Source: Flavobacterium circumlabens (GTDB lineage: Bacteria; Bacteroidota; Bacteroidia; Flavobacteriales; Flavobacteriaceae). Taken from it: DNA of 64,000 nucleotides. How positions within the stretch are numbered: the first letter of the stretch is position 1; each line of letters opens with the position of its first letter. This document shows positions 26,324-34,685 of the stretch, piece by piece. Below the pieces are notes generated by a model. It was not told the origin of the DNA. It ran no database searches and saw nothing but the letters and a program-made list of their open reading frames with translations. The stretch is from the NCBI RefSeq assembly GCF_004345565.1, contig NZ_SLWA01000001.1:839892-903891 (forward strand), read 5' to 3'. A program made the position numbers and the translations under genes.

Positions 26324-28003
26324 CTATTTGAGGTTGAATATTTGTTCTAAAATTTTAATGGTAATCAAGTACGTTGGTTTTACACCTGTTGTACCTAATC
26401 CCCCGGAAGCCAGCGTACTTCCTGTTTCCAATGGATTATCTGATGCATAATAGGCGTATCGAACCTTCACGTCATGCGGCACACTTTTTCTGATTTTTGA
26501 TGCTGACTGTATGGCCTTCTGATAATACGAACCTTCCATTTCAAGGCCAATTACACCCCAGGTCGATTCGTGAAAGAATTTTAATAAATCCCTATTTTGT
26601 AATGATGTTCCTAAAACGGTAACCATAGCGCCCTCAAAAACCGCGATATCATTTCCTTCAAACATAGCTCCTGTCAATTCATTTTCGAAGAAATAATTAT
26701 CGGCTGTTCCTTCATTTATATGAGCTGTCGGGATCATGATATCTCCTTTTCCTCCTTCTAAAATTCCGGCTTTACCCATTATCGAGACCGATTTTACTTC
26801 CAGTAAAGTATCTTTTTTATACGGCTTCAACAGTTCATCAATGGTTTCATACGCCTGCTCTCCAAAAGCATAATCCATTACAATAATAACCGGTTTTTGT
26901 TCGTCTAATTTTGCTTTGGGAAAAGCTGTTTTTGCCCAGTCAATTTTAGCGGTATCAAAAATCTGAACGTCAATATTTGTCCCTGATGTATCCGGTAAAG
27001 AAATCATTCCGTTTTTCAGGGCAAGTTCTTCTACCAGATTTCTGGTTTCTTTTGCGCCTGACTTACTTAATTCCTCATAAATGAAAAAATCGGATTTCTC
27101 TTTGAATTTTGTTTTTAGCAACGGAGTTGCAAAAATAGAATTCATCACACTATGCATATTGGCACTGATCACATGAATCGGTCTTTTTAAAAGACTGTTC
27201 GCTTTTAAAACTTCCTTGATGTTTGTCGCCCAGATTTCTCCATGAATATGGTGTCCTAAGCGTTCTCTCAAAACCGGACTAAAAGTAATCGTACGTTTAT
27301 TGTTATCAATTACTTCCTCGATCGCTAATTTTCCTAACCAGTAAATTACATGCAGGAAACGATCCGGTGCATCATCAGACCCAAAAGTGTCATAAATGTC
27401 TAAAACTTCTTCGAAGGTTCTTGCCAAAATATTCGCAACGTGAGAAATTGCTTTTTCTTTTTCTATCAAAGACAATTTCTTGGTTTGCATAACTGCCTGC
27501 TCCAGCTTCATCCAGTCACGGGAAACTTCACCTCCGTCGTCTAATAAAACCCTGTTTTTTATTTTGTGGGATTCGATGAAGATAAAAGTCAAATGTGTCA
27601 AAATATCGTAAATGTCTGATCGTCCTCTGGTGATTTCAACATTCATTTGTTCCTCATCTATTCGGTAACAATTTCGTCGTCTTTTCGGAGGAACGATTGC
27701 CTGAAAATGTGATTTGGAATATCCTTCGTCTGACGTCAGATTAATAAATCGACATTGCTCAATTCCAATCGGAAGGCGCTCTATAACATACAGAAGTCCA
27801 TTCAGTTCTACTTTTTCTTCTCCAATGTTTCCATAAATCTCAGGACGCAATGCCAATAAAGATTCACGTAAACTATCGCCCGAAACTCCCATTGGTTTGT
27901 AAAAACCACGGTTGAATAAATGGCGCATAGTGATGTACATTTTTTCTATCGCCGCAGATGATTCCTGTGCTCTTGATCTTGATATATGTTTGGTTTCTTT
28001 CAT
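26324..28003 (-). CDS. DUF6909 family protein, nucleosidase-like C-terminus
   Basis: A 559-residue soluble protein that I recognise as DUF6909 (Flavobacteriia and relatives), without known function. The C-terminal third looks like the nucleoside phosphorylase/nucleosidase fold: GLEMEG (486-491) resembles the ribose-binding Met-Glu motif, and YASDNPL (Asp522) the base-binding Ser-Asp motif, as in AMP nucleosidase. The N-terminal two thirds are helical. It leads a cluster with the chain-length-like gene, driven by a TTG-N16-TACATTTG promoter. Enzymatic activity is my inference. Confidence 0.75.
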   Translation of the reverse strand: MKETKHISRSRAQESSAAIEKMYITMRHLFNRGFYKPMGVSGDSLRESLLALRPEIYGNIGEEKVELNGLLYVIERLPIGIEQCRFINLTSDEGYSKSHFQAIVPPKRRRNCYRIDEEQMNVEITRGRSDIYDILTHLTFIFIESHKIKNRVLLDDGGEVSRDWMKLEQAVMQTKKLSLIEKEKAISHVANILARTFEEVLDIYDTFGSDDAPDRFLHVIYWLGKLAIEEVIDNNKRTITFSPVLRERLGHHIHGEIWATNIKEVLKANSLLKRPIHVISANMHSVMNSIFATPLLKTKFKEKSDFFIYEELSKSGAKETRNLVEELALKNGMISLPDTSGTNIDVQIFDTAKIDWAKTAFPKAKLDEQKPVIIVMDYAFGEQAYETIDELLKPYKKDTLLEVKSVSIMGKAGILEGGKGDIMIPTAHINEGTADNYFFENELTGAMFEGNDIAVFEGAMVTVLGTSLQNRDLLKFFHESTWGVIGLEMEGSYYQKAIQSASKIRKSVPHDVKVRYAYYASDNPLETGSTLASGGLGTTGVKPTYLITIKILEQIFNLK

Positions 28004-28024
28004 GTATTTTTATTTTCGAACTTA

Positions 28025-28051
28025 CAAATGTAAGTTGTTTTTCTATTTCAA
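28025..28051 (-). promoter_or_regulatory. Promoter of the DUF6909 gene
   Basis: On the minus strand TTG (28049-28051), 16 bases, then TACATTTG (28025-28032), 21 bases before the ATG. A good match to the Bacteroidota consensus, though it lies within the last codons of the upstream GH3 region's flank. Confidence 0.65.
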
Positions 28052-29527
28052 ATTATCTGCAATATCCCTATTATTCGACAATCTCGGAATTTTATTTTGT
28101 CCGCCTAATTTTCCCTGTGATTTCATGTATTCCTGAAAACCATATTTGGAAACTTTGGTAACAACTACTTTTCGCAACACATTCCCTGTTATTAAATCGT
28201 CATAATAAATATTCTGTTTTCGCATGGCGGTGTCTATCGCTTCCGCAAAAACGTCCATGTCTTCAGGTTCTTTTTCAAATTCTACCAACCATTCGTGGTA
28301 AGGCAATCCGACCGATGGCGTAATCTGAGGTGCTACGGTAAATTCGTTAATTACAATCGTGGTTCCCTGTGTTGCTTCTTTCATCGCATTTTCTACTTCA
28401 CTTGCAATAACATGCTCGCCAAAAGCGGAAATATAGTGTTTGATTCGCCCCGAAACAATTACCCGATGTGGAAATAACGACGTAAACTGAACAGTATCAC
28501 CAATATTATATCCCCAGAGCCCGGCATTTGTTGATATTATTAAGGCATAATTTACGCCAACCTCAACTTCTCCAATTGTAAGCCTGTTTGGGTTTTCTGT
28601 AAAGAATTCATCTGCTTTTATGAACTCATAAAAAATTCCGGAATTCAATAACAAAAGCATTCCTTTTGATTTTTGAGAATCCTGATAGGCAAAAAATCCT
28701 TCCGAAGCCGGAAACAACTCAATACTGTCTACTTTTCTGCCAATCATGCTTTCGAACTTCGCGCGATAAGGCTCATAATTAACTCCTCCGTAAATGAACA
28801 AGTTAAAATTTTTGAATAGCTCCCCTATTTTTTTTCCCCCGCTTTTTTCCTGCAAACGCTCAAAATACATTTGTACCCACGAAGGAATTCCCGAAATAAT
28901 GGTCATATTCTGCTCGATTGTTTCCTCAACGATGGCATTGACTTTCGTATCCCAATCTTCAATACAATTGGTTTCTAAAGACGGCATTCGGTTTTTTTGC
29001 AGGTATTTCGGAACAAAATGCGCTGCTATTCCGGATAATCTTCCAAATTTAATTCCGTATTTTTCAGTTAAAATTGGGCTTCCCTGCAGGAAAATCATTT
29101 TTCCGTCAACAAAATCGGCATTTCCGGTTTCATGTATATAATGCAAAATCGCATTTCTCGAAGCTTCAATATGATACGGCATTGACTCTTTGGTCAGCGG
29201 AATATATTTTGCCCCCGAAGTGGTTCCGGAAGTTTTCGCAAAATAAAGTGGTTTGCCTTTCCATAGAATATCTTTTTCGCCCATTCTCACCTTGTCTATA
29301 TAAGGTTTCAGGTCTTCATAATCTCTTACAGGAACCTGTTTTCTAAAATCCTGAAACGTTTTTATTGTATCAAAATGATGATCTGTACCAAAAACAGTGT
29401 CTTTTGCGCCACTGATCAAACTTTTAAATACGGCAAGCTGGGTTTCAACCGGCTTATTGGCCCAGGCTTGGGTTTGGTAGTATATTTTGGTTGCAAATAA
29501 TTTTGCCGCTACTGATTTAATTGACAT
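28043..29527 (-). CDS. GH3-family adenylate-forming enzyme
   Basis: A 494-residue member of the GH3 (auxin-responsive promoter) family of acyl-adenylating enzymes, which in plants conjugate acids to amino acids. Bacterial members are of unknown substrate. Visible motifs are the phosphate loop KTSGTTSGAKYIPLT (near 92-106), the adenine-contact YGGVNYEPY near residue 245, and the GYNIGDTVQFTS hinge segment near 340. It is transcribed just downstream of the truncated M23-like gene. It could load an acyl or amino acid for envelope modification (inference). Confidence 0.88.
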   Translation of the reverse strand: MSIKSVAAKLFATKIYYQTQAWANKPVETQLAVFKSLISGAKDTVFGTDHHFDTIKTFQDFRKQVPVRDYEDLKPYIDKVRMGEKDILWKGKPLYFAKTSGTTSGAKYIPLTKESMPYHIEASRNAILHYIHETGNADFVDGKMIFLQGSPILTEKYGIKFGRLSGIAAHFVPKYLQKNRMPSLETNCIEDWDTKVNAIVEETIEQNMTIISGIPSWVQMYFERLQEKSGGKKIGELFKNFNLFIYGGVNYEPYRAKFESMIGRKVDSIELFPASEGFFAYQDSQKSKGMLLLLNSGIFYEFIKADEFFTENPNRLTIGEVEVGVNYALIISTNAGLWGYNIGDTVQFTSLFPHRVIVSGRIKHYISAFGEHVIASEVENAMKEATQGTTIVINEFTVAPQITPSVGLPYHEWLVEFEKEPEDMDVFAEAIDTAMRKQNIYYDDLITGNVLRKVVVTKVSKYGFQEYMKSQGKLGGQNKIPRLSNNRDIADNLK

Positions 29528-29538
29528 TTTTCTGAATC

Positions 29539-30039
29539 TTATTTTTTGTCACTTTTGTTTTTATTTTGGCCTTTTTCTCCCGACTCCTTCTCCACTTTTG
29601 CCACTTCTTCTCTAAGTTTGATTTCTTCTTCAGAAGCTTTCATATCAAGATCAGGAGTTTCTTCTGTTTCGGATAGAATAGAATCTTTATTAAACTTCGC
29701 ATATTCCAGCTCTCCTCTTAAAACTTTTTGGATTCCTTTTATATAGAGTTCATTTTTCTTTAAAGCCCTTTCCAGTGAATCCGATTTTATAGCCAGTTCG
29801 GTTGCATTTTTCTTCAGTCCAGAAGAAGAATAGCCGGGGATAAATTCTCGTAAAGAGGTAAAAGCAATGATGAAAGTAGTGATTAAAATTAAAAATATTC
29901 CTCCAAGTGAAAAAACAACAAAGACGTTCATTAACGTCAGTTTGAACGAAAAAATCTCTTCAAAAGTGTCTTCATTCAAAATTACCAATCGGTTTTTGAT
30001 GAATAATTTTTTCCTGAAATTAAATTTCTTTTTAGCCAT
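29539..30039 (-). CDS. Membrane-anchored protein resembling an M23-peptidase N-terminus
   Basis: About 166 residues from the ATG at 30037-30039. A basic cytoplasmic stretch (AKKKFNFRKKLFIKNR) is followed by a transmembrane helix (about 35-58) and a periplasmic coiled-coil-like region. This is the N-terminal half typical of membrane-bound LytM/M23 peptidases in Bacteroidota, but the frame stops in a lysine/glutamate-rich tail with no peptidase domain. It may be a scaffold such as an amidase-activator relative, or a shortened gene. Its stop is 12 bases before the GH3 start, so they are probably co-transcribed. Confidence 0.7.
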   Translation of the reverse strand: MAKKKFNFRKKLFIKNRLVILNEDTFEEIFSFKLTLMNVFVVFSLGGIFLILITTFIIAFTSLREFIPGYSSSGLKKNATELAIKSDSLERALKKNELYIKGIQKVLRGELEYAKFNKDSILSETEETPDLDMKASEEEIKLREEVAKVEKESGEKGQNKNKSDKK

Positions 30040-30196
30040 TTTAGGTTGTTTACACGAGCAAATATAAGAATTAATCACTGTCTTGGTGCGTATCAAAATT
30101 AAGGGAATGTTCTTAAATTATAATTTTAAAGAATATTTAACGCTATTAAAAACAAATATTTTGATCCAAATACTCTTCTTCTTCGTATATTCTATA

Positions 30197-30204
30197 TACA
30201 TTTG
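30197..30204 (+). promoter_or_regulatory. -7 element for tatA
   Basis: TACATTTG matches TAnnTTTG and lies 46 bases before the tatA ATG. Confidence 0.6.
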
Positions 30205-30249
30205 CGTTACAATTAGAAAACAATTTGCTTAGGCATTAAATATACAATC

Positions 30250-30429
30250 ATGGGAAGATTAGGTCTTACAGAAATCCTCGTAATAGTTGGTATCATATTA
30301 TTACTTTTTGGAGGTAAAAAAATTCCGGAATTAATGAAAGGTTTAGGAAGCGGTATTAAGGAATTTAAGAACGCTGCTAAAGACGATCAGACCGCAAATG
30401 CTGTCAAAAAAGAGGAAGAAGCAAAATAA
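30250..30429 (+). CDS. tatA: Sec-independent translocase subunit TatA
   Basis: A 59-residue protein: one N-terminal transmembrane helix (about 5-20, [14 protein letters not shown]), the conserved [14 protein letters not shown] hinge and amphipathic helix (20-34), and a charged tail with EFKNA. This is the TatA/TatE family, the pore-forming part of the twin-arginine translocase that exports folded proteins. It has its own promoter and terminator and is monocistronic; tatC is not in the window. It diverges from the GH3/M23-like pair. Confidence 0.95.
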   Translation: MGRLGLTEILVIVGIILLLFGGKKIPELMKGLGSGIKEFKNAAKDDQTANAVKKEEEAK

Positions 30430-30449
30430 GGAGTTATTTCTTATTACAT

Positions 30450-30484
30450 ATCCCAAGTTACAATTGTAGCTTGGGATTTTTTTT
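30450..30484 (+). terminator. Intrinsic terminator after tatA
   Basis: ATCCCAAG with its complement CTTGGGAT around a self-complementary inner part, followed by a run of eight T, 21 bases after the tatA stop. Confidence 0.85.
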
Positions 30485-30534
30485 ATGCCTAAAAATTCTT
30501 ACTTTTAGAGTCCCAAATTTAATCAATAATAATT

Positions 30535-31929
30535 ATGAAAAATCTACTTCTGATTAGTATTGCTTTCTTGTGTCTCAAAAGTCATTCACAAAAGCAATCT
30601 TTTCCTGCCAATGTTGTATTCAACAATGGTATTATGGCTTCGTCTAAAAATAGCCAGGACGCTTTAAACAATTACACCATCTGGAAAACCAATTTTGTAG
30701 AAGCCTGCTCTAATGGGCGATACAGAATAAAATTTGACAATCCTTCTGAAACGGTCTCCGAAGGTATTGGATACGGAATGCTGCTTTCTGTTTATGCAGC
30801 CGACAAAACACTGTTTGATGGTCTTTGGCTTTATTATAAAGACAACGTTAATTCTAATGGTGTGATGAATTGGAAAATCAACGGCTGTTCCGGAATTAAT
30901 GGTCCCAACGGTGCGACCGATGCCGAACTGGATGCCGCTTTTGCTCTTATTGTAGCTGATTTCCAATGGGCAAGTACCGGAACGATTAATTATAAAAATG
31001 ATGCCAAAACGCTAATTGCCGTTATTAAAACTCATGAAGTTGAAGCTAATACTTTTGTGCTAAAACCTGGCGATCAGTTCGGCGGAAGCCAGATCACAAA
31101 TCCTTCTTATTTCTCCCCTGCCTATTACAGGGCTTTTGGGAATTTTACGAATGACAGCACTTTTTGGAATGCCGTTGCAGCAAAATCATACACGGTTATC
31201 AACAATAATTTAACTCAAAACAATGCCGCTGGTGGTTTAGTTTCTGATTGGTGTCAGGGTTCAGGAGCTTATTCGCCAGATGCAGGCGGGTATAAAAATG
31301 CCGGTAAAACCTATAACTATGATGCTGCCAGAACGCCCTGGCGTATTGCGGTTGATTATCTCTGGTATGGAAATGCAGACGCAAAAACCTATGCCAAAAA
31401 ATCATCCGATTTTGTGCGGGTAAATCTTGGAGGTTCTGCCAATATAAAAGATGGCTATAATCAGGACGGAACTTTGAACGGACAATGGCATAATGCAACG
31501 TTTGTCGGCGCTTTTGCCTGCGCTGCAATGGCGGGAGAAAATCAGGCACATTTAGATGCTTCCTACAACGACTTAAATGGGTTAAACGAGCCTAAGAGTT
31601 ATTTTAATCAAACATTGAAAACGCTCTATATGTTCCTGTTAACGGGTAATTTCTATTTGCCTCAAAATGCTACTTTGGCTAACAGTGATTTCGAATTAGA
31701 AAAAGCAACGGTTACTTTATATCCGAATCCAAGTGCCGATCGATTTACGGTTTTCGCGCCCGAAAAATCAACAATATCGGTAATTTCTCCACAAGGAAAA
31801 ATTATTTCAGAGCTGAAAACAACTTCAGAAAACACGGAGATAAATTTAGCCAGTTATTCCTCCGGTTTGTATTTGATCAAAATAACAGACGGAAATAAAA
31901 GCATTACAAAAAAGGTTATTTTAAAGTAA
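30535..31929 (+). CDS. Secreted glycoside hydrolase family 8 with T9SS sorting domain
   Basis: A 464-residue exported enzyme. Signal peptide at 1-19. The GH8 (alpha/alpha)6-barrel covers about 25-385: the proton-donor motif SEGIGYGM (Glu76) and the conserved ATDAELD (Asp129) are present. GH8 enzymes cleave beta-1,4 glucans, chitosan or xylan; the exact substrate cannot be read here. Residues about 392-464 form a type A T9SS sorting domain (LYPNPSADRFTV, then SGLYLIKI and KKVILK), so it is exported by the SprE-dependent system and released or attached to the surface. Single gene with its own terminator. Confidence 0.93.
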   Translation: MKNLLLISIAFLCLKSHSQKQSFPANVVFNNGIMASSKNSQDALNNYTIWKTNFVEACSNGRYRIKFDNPSETVSEGIGYGMLLSVYAADKTLFDGLWLYYKDNVNSNGVMNWKINGCSGINGPNGATDAELDAAFALIVADFQWASTGTINYKNDAKTLIAVIKTHEVEANTFVLKPGDQFGGSQITNPSYFSPAYYRAFGNFTNDSTFWNAVAAKSYTVINNNLTQNNAAGGLVSDWCQGSGAYSPDAGGYKNAGKTYNYDAARTPWRIAVDYLWYGNADAKTYAKKSSDFVRVNLGGSANIKDGYNQDGTLNGQWHNATFVGAFACAAMAGENQAHLDASYNDLNGLNEPKSYFNQTLKTLYMFLLTGNFYLPQNATLANSDFELEKATVTLYPNPSADRFTVFAPEKSTISVISPQGKIISELKTTSENTEINLASYSSGLYLIKITDGNKSITKKVILK

Positions 31930-31942
31930 TTTATAAAAATAG

Positions 31943-31978
31943 AAATCCCAAATTACGATTGGTAATTTGGGATTTTTT
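31943..31978 (+). terminator. Intrinsic terminator after the GH8 gene
   Basis: AAATCCCAAATTAC, a five-base loop and GTAATTTGGGATTT followed by T residues. The same hairpin recurs after the next gene. Confidence 0.9.
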
Positions 31979-32017
31979 ATAATATTCCACTTCACAATAT
32001 TTGTTAGGGAATCTTTA

Positions 32018-32025
32018 TATATTTG
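32018..32025 (+). promoter_or_regulatory. -7 element for the delta-60 gene
   Basis: TATATTTG matches TAnnTTTG, 15 bases before the ATG at 32041. It excludes the longer in-frame start at 32023. Confidence 0.6.
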
Positions 32026-32040
32026 TTGAAATTTATTTTT

Positions 32041-34575
32041 ATGAAAAAAACTCTACTTTTTTTAATTCTCTTTTTACCGTCTTTAATATCTTTTTCACAA
32101 ACTATTGGTGATATAACACAACCATTTGGTGTAAGTCCTGCCTTTAATACAGGAGGTACTGTTTATACTAGTATTATCCAACCAGATGGAAAAATACTTG
32201 TTGCGGGACACTTTTTAACTTATTTAGGCCTTAAACAAAATTATTTGATTCGTTTAAATGCAGACGGAAGTAAGGATAAATTATTTGAAATAGGAACAGG
32301 ACTTAATAATAGTATTCAGTGTATAGCACTTCAAAGCGATGGAAAAATAATTATAGGAGGTGCATTTACTTCTTATCAAGGATTTGACTGCAATCGCTTA
32401 ATCCGTTTAAATATCGATGGAAGTAAAGATAATTCTTTTGATATCGGAACTGGATTTGATAATATTGTCAATTCGATAGCTATTCAGACAGATGGTAAAA
32501 TTCTTGTCGGCGGTAATTTTAATTCTTACCAGGATAAAAGTCAGAGAAAAATAATTCGATTAAATAGTGATGGAACCAATGACACATCCTTTAATATTGA
32601 AACAGGATTTAATGTCGGAGTTAGTGCAATTTTTTTGCAAAATGATGGTAAAATAATTCTGGGTGGAGGTTTTTCTAAATATAAAGATATTACTTCAAAT
32701 AAGATCATTCGATTAGATGCTGATGGAAATTATGACTCTTCATTTGTTACAGGAGAAGGATTTAACGGAAGTGTCCTTTCAATAGCAGCACAAACAGATG
32801 GAAAAATAGTTGTTGGTGGAAGCTTTACCACCTACAAAAGAAATACCTACAATCGTTTAGTTCGTCTGGATAATAAAGGAACTGTATCTAGTGGCAGCTT
32901 AAACACAGCTTCTGGATTTGATGGCACCGTATTTACTATAGCAATTCAAAATGATGGTAAAATATTGGTCGGTGGCGATTTTTCAAAAAAAATTCGTCGT
33001 TTTAATTCTAACCTAACTATTGACAATTCTTTTAATGTTGGCGAAAGCTTTGTTTCTGAAAAACTTCCCAATATTGTTTATGGATGTACAGTATATTCGA
33101 TCATAATACAAGAAAATAAAAATATTCTTGTAGGTGGTCTTTATACCAGCTATAATGCATTTACTCAAAATAGTTTTACTTGCCTGAATCCGGATGGTAA
33201 TCGAAACACAGATTTTGGAATAAAAATCGGATTCAATCACAATATATATGCTATAACGAAACAAGCTGATGGGAAAATTCTTTTAGGAGGAGAATTTACA
33301 TCCTATAATGGAATTGCTCAAAAATATTTAGTTCGATTAAATCCGGATGGTAGTAAAGATTCATCTTTTAATATTGGCACCGGATTTAATAATATTGTTA
33401 CCACAATAGCGGTACAAGCTGATGGAAAAATTCTTGTAGGTGGGAAATTTTCTGAATATCAGGGAATAGAAGGTTTTTGGTATTTAACTCGTTTAAATTC
33501 AGACGGAAGCGCAGATAGTTCTTTTAAGTTACCCCCTAGATTTGGTGGTGCAAGTACTTATAATACTGTCAATAGTATTGTAGTACAGCCTGACGGTAAA
33601 ATAATTTTAGGCCGCAGTTATGGAGATACAGATTCAAATTATTATTTAATGCGTTTGAATACAGATGGTTCCTATGATAAATCTTTTGCAACAAATTTTA
33701 GAGTCGACCTTTATACAGTTGGTATAAAATCTGTCGTTTTGCAACCAGATGGAAAAATACTTGCCGGTGGAGACTTTTTCGCTTACAATGGAATCAAAAA
33801 TAAATATTTAATTCGTTTAAATTCAGATGGAAGCGTAGATAATTCTTTTAACATAGGAACGGGATTTGATGCTCAAATTTTATCCCTAGCCTTACAAAGT
33901 GATGGAAAAATAATTGTAGGCGGTGAATTCACTACTTATCAGGGAATCTCGCAAAGAAATTTAGTTCGTTTAAATAATGATGGGACCAGAGATAATTCCT
34001 TTGATGTTGCAAGTGGTTTTAATTATAGTGATTCCAAAACCCCTAGTAAAGTTATTACTGCATCAATTCAACCTGATGGAAAAATACTTCTGGGAGGCTT
34101 TTTTTCTTCCTATCAGGGTAATAATCAAAATAATTTTGTCTGTTTAAATTCTGACGGTACCAAAGATAATTCCTTTGCTATTGGAACAGGATTTAATTAC
34201 AGTGTAAATTCTATACTTCAGCAAGTTAATGGAGAACTTCTGCTAGGAGGAAATTTTACCACTTATAAAGAAGATCATCGTTCTGCTCATTTAATTGGCA
34301 TAAAAGGAAATACATATAACTTATCGAATGAAGAATTCATTAAAGAAAATAAACAATTTTCTCTATGGCCAAATCCGGCAAACAACATCTTAAATATAAA
34401 TTCTTTAAACGAAAATAATTACGCTGTCAAAGTTTATGATTTACGTGGAAAATTAATTTATTCAAAAGAAAATGTAAATAACTCTATAGATGTAAGTTCA
34501 TTTACTTCTGGTATGTATTTAATTAAAATTGAAACACAAAATGGAGAAACCTCTCAAAAATTTATAAAAATTTAG
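32041..34575 (+). CDS. Delta-60 repeat surface protein with T9SS sorting domain
   Basis: About 844 residues. A signal peptide (1-19, ending ISFSQ) is followed by about fourteen repeats of roughly 50 residues with the core DGKILVGG-F-TSY and RLN-DGS-D-SF, the delta-60 repeat that folds as a beta-propeller-like array. The last 75 residues or so are a type A T9SS sorting domain (LWPNPANNILNI, then SGMYLIKIETQNG). It is probably a surface or secreted binding protein; ligand unknown. The repeats differ in sequence, so they are old. Start chosen at ATG 32041 because of signal peptide and promoter. Confidence 0.9.
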   Translation: MKKTLLFLILFLPSLISFSQTIGDITQPFGVSPAFNTGGTVYTSIIQPDGKILVAGHFLTYLGLKQNYLIRLNADGSKDKLFEIGTGLNNSIQCIALQSDGKIIIGGAFTSYQGFDCNRLIRLNIDGSKDNSFDIGTGFDNIVNSIAIQTDGKILVGGNFNSYQDKSQRKIIRLNSDGTNDTSFNIETGFNVGVSAIFLQNDGKIILGGGFSKYKDITSNKIIRLDADGNYDSSFVTGEGFNGSVLSIAAQTDGKIVVGGSFTTYKRNTYNRLVRLDNKGTVSSGSLNTASGFDGTVFTIAIQNDGKILVGGDFSKKIRRFNSNLTIDNSFNVGESFVSEKLPNIVYGCTVYSIIIQENKNILVGGLYTSYNAFTQNSFTCLNPDGNRNTDFGIKIGFNHNIYAITKQADGKILLGGEFTSYNGIAQKYLVRLNPDGSKDSSFNIGTGFNNIVTTIAVQADGKILVGGKFSEYQGIEGFWYLTRLNSDGSADSSFKLPPRFGGASTYNTVNSIVVQPDGKIILGRSYGDTDSNYYLMRLNTDGSYDKSFATNFRVDLYTVGIKSVVLQPDGKILAGGDFFAYNGIKNKYLIRLNSDGSVDNSFNIGTGFDAQILSLALQSDGKIIVGGEFTTYQGISQRNLVRLNNDGTRDNSFDVASGFNYSDSKTPSKVITASIQPDGKILLGGFFSSYQGNNQNNFVCLNSDGTKDNSFAIGTGFNYSVNSILQQVNGELLLGGNFTTYKEDHRSAHLIGIKGNTYNLSNEEFIKENKQFSLWPNPANNILNINSLNENNYAVKVYDLRGKLIYSKENVNNSIDVSSFTSGMYLIKIETQNGETSQKFIKI

Positions 34576-34597
34576 TTCTCTAAATTCATAAAAATAG

Positions 34598-34631
34598 AAA
34601 TCCCAAATTACGATTGGTAATTTGGGATTTT
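34598..34631 (+). terminator. Intrinsic terminator after the delta-60 gene
   Basis: The same hairpin as at 31943-31978; 44 bases (34588-34631 and 31933-31976) are identical between the two sites. Confidence 0.88.
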
Positions 34632-34685
34632 CTATTTAATCTATTCTGTTATTTTGAATTTGGAATTTCAAAAATTTAGGATTTT

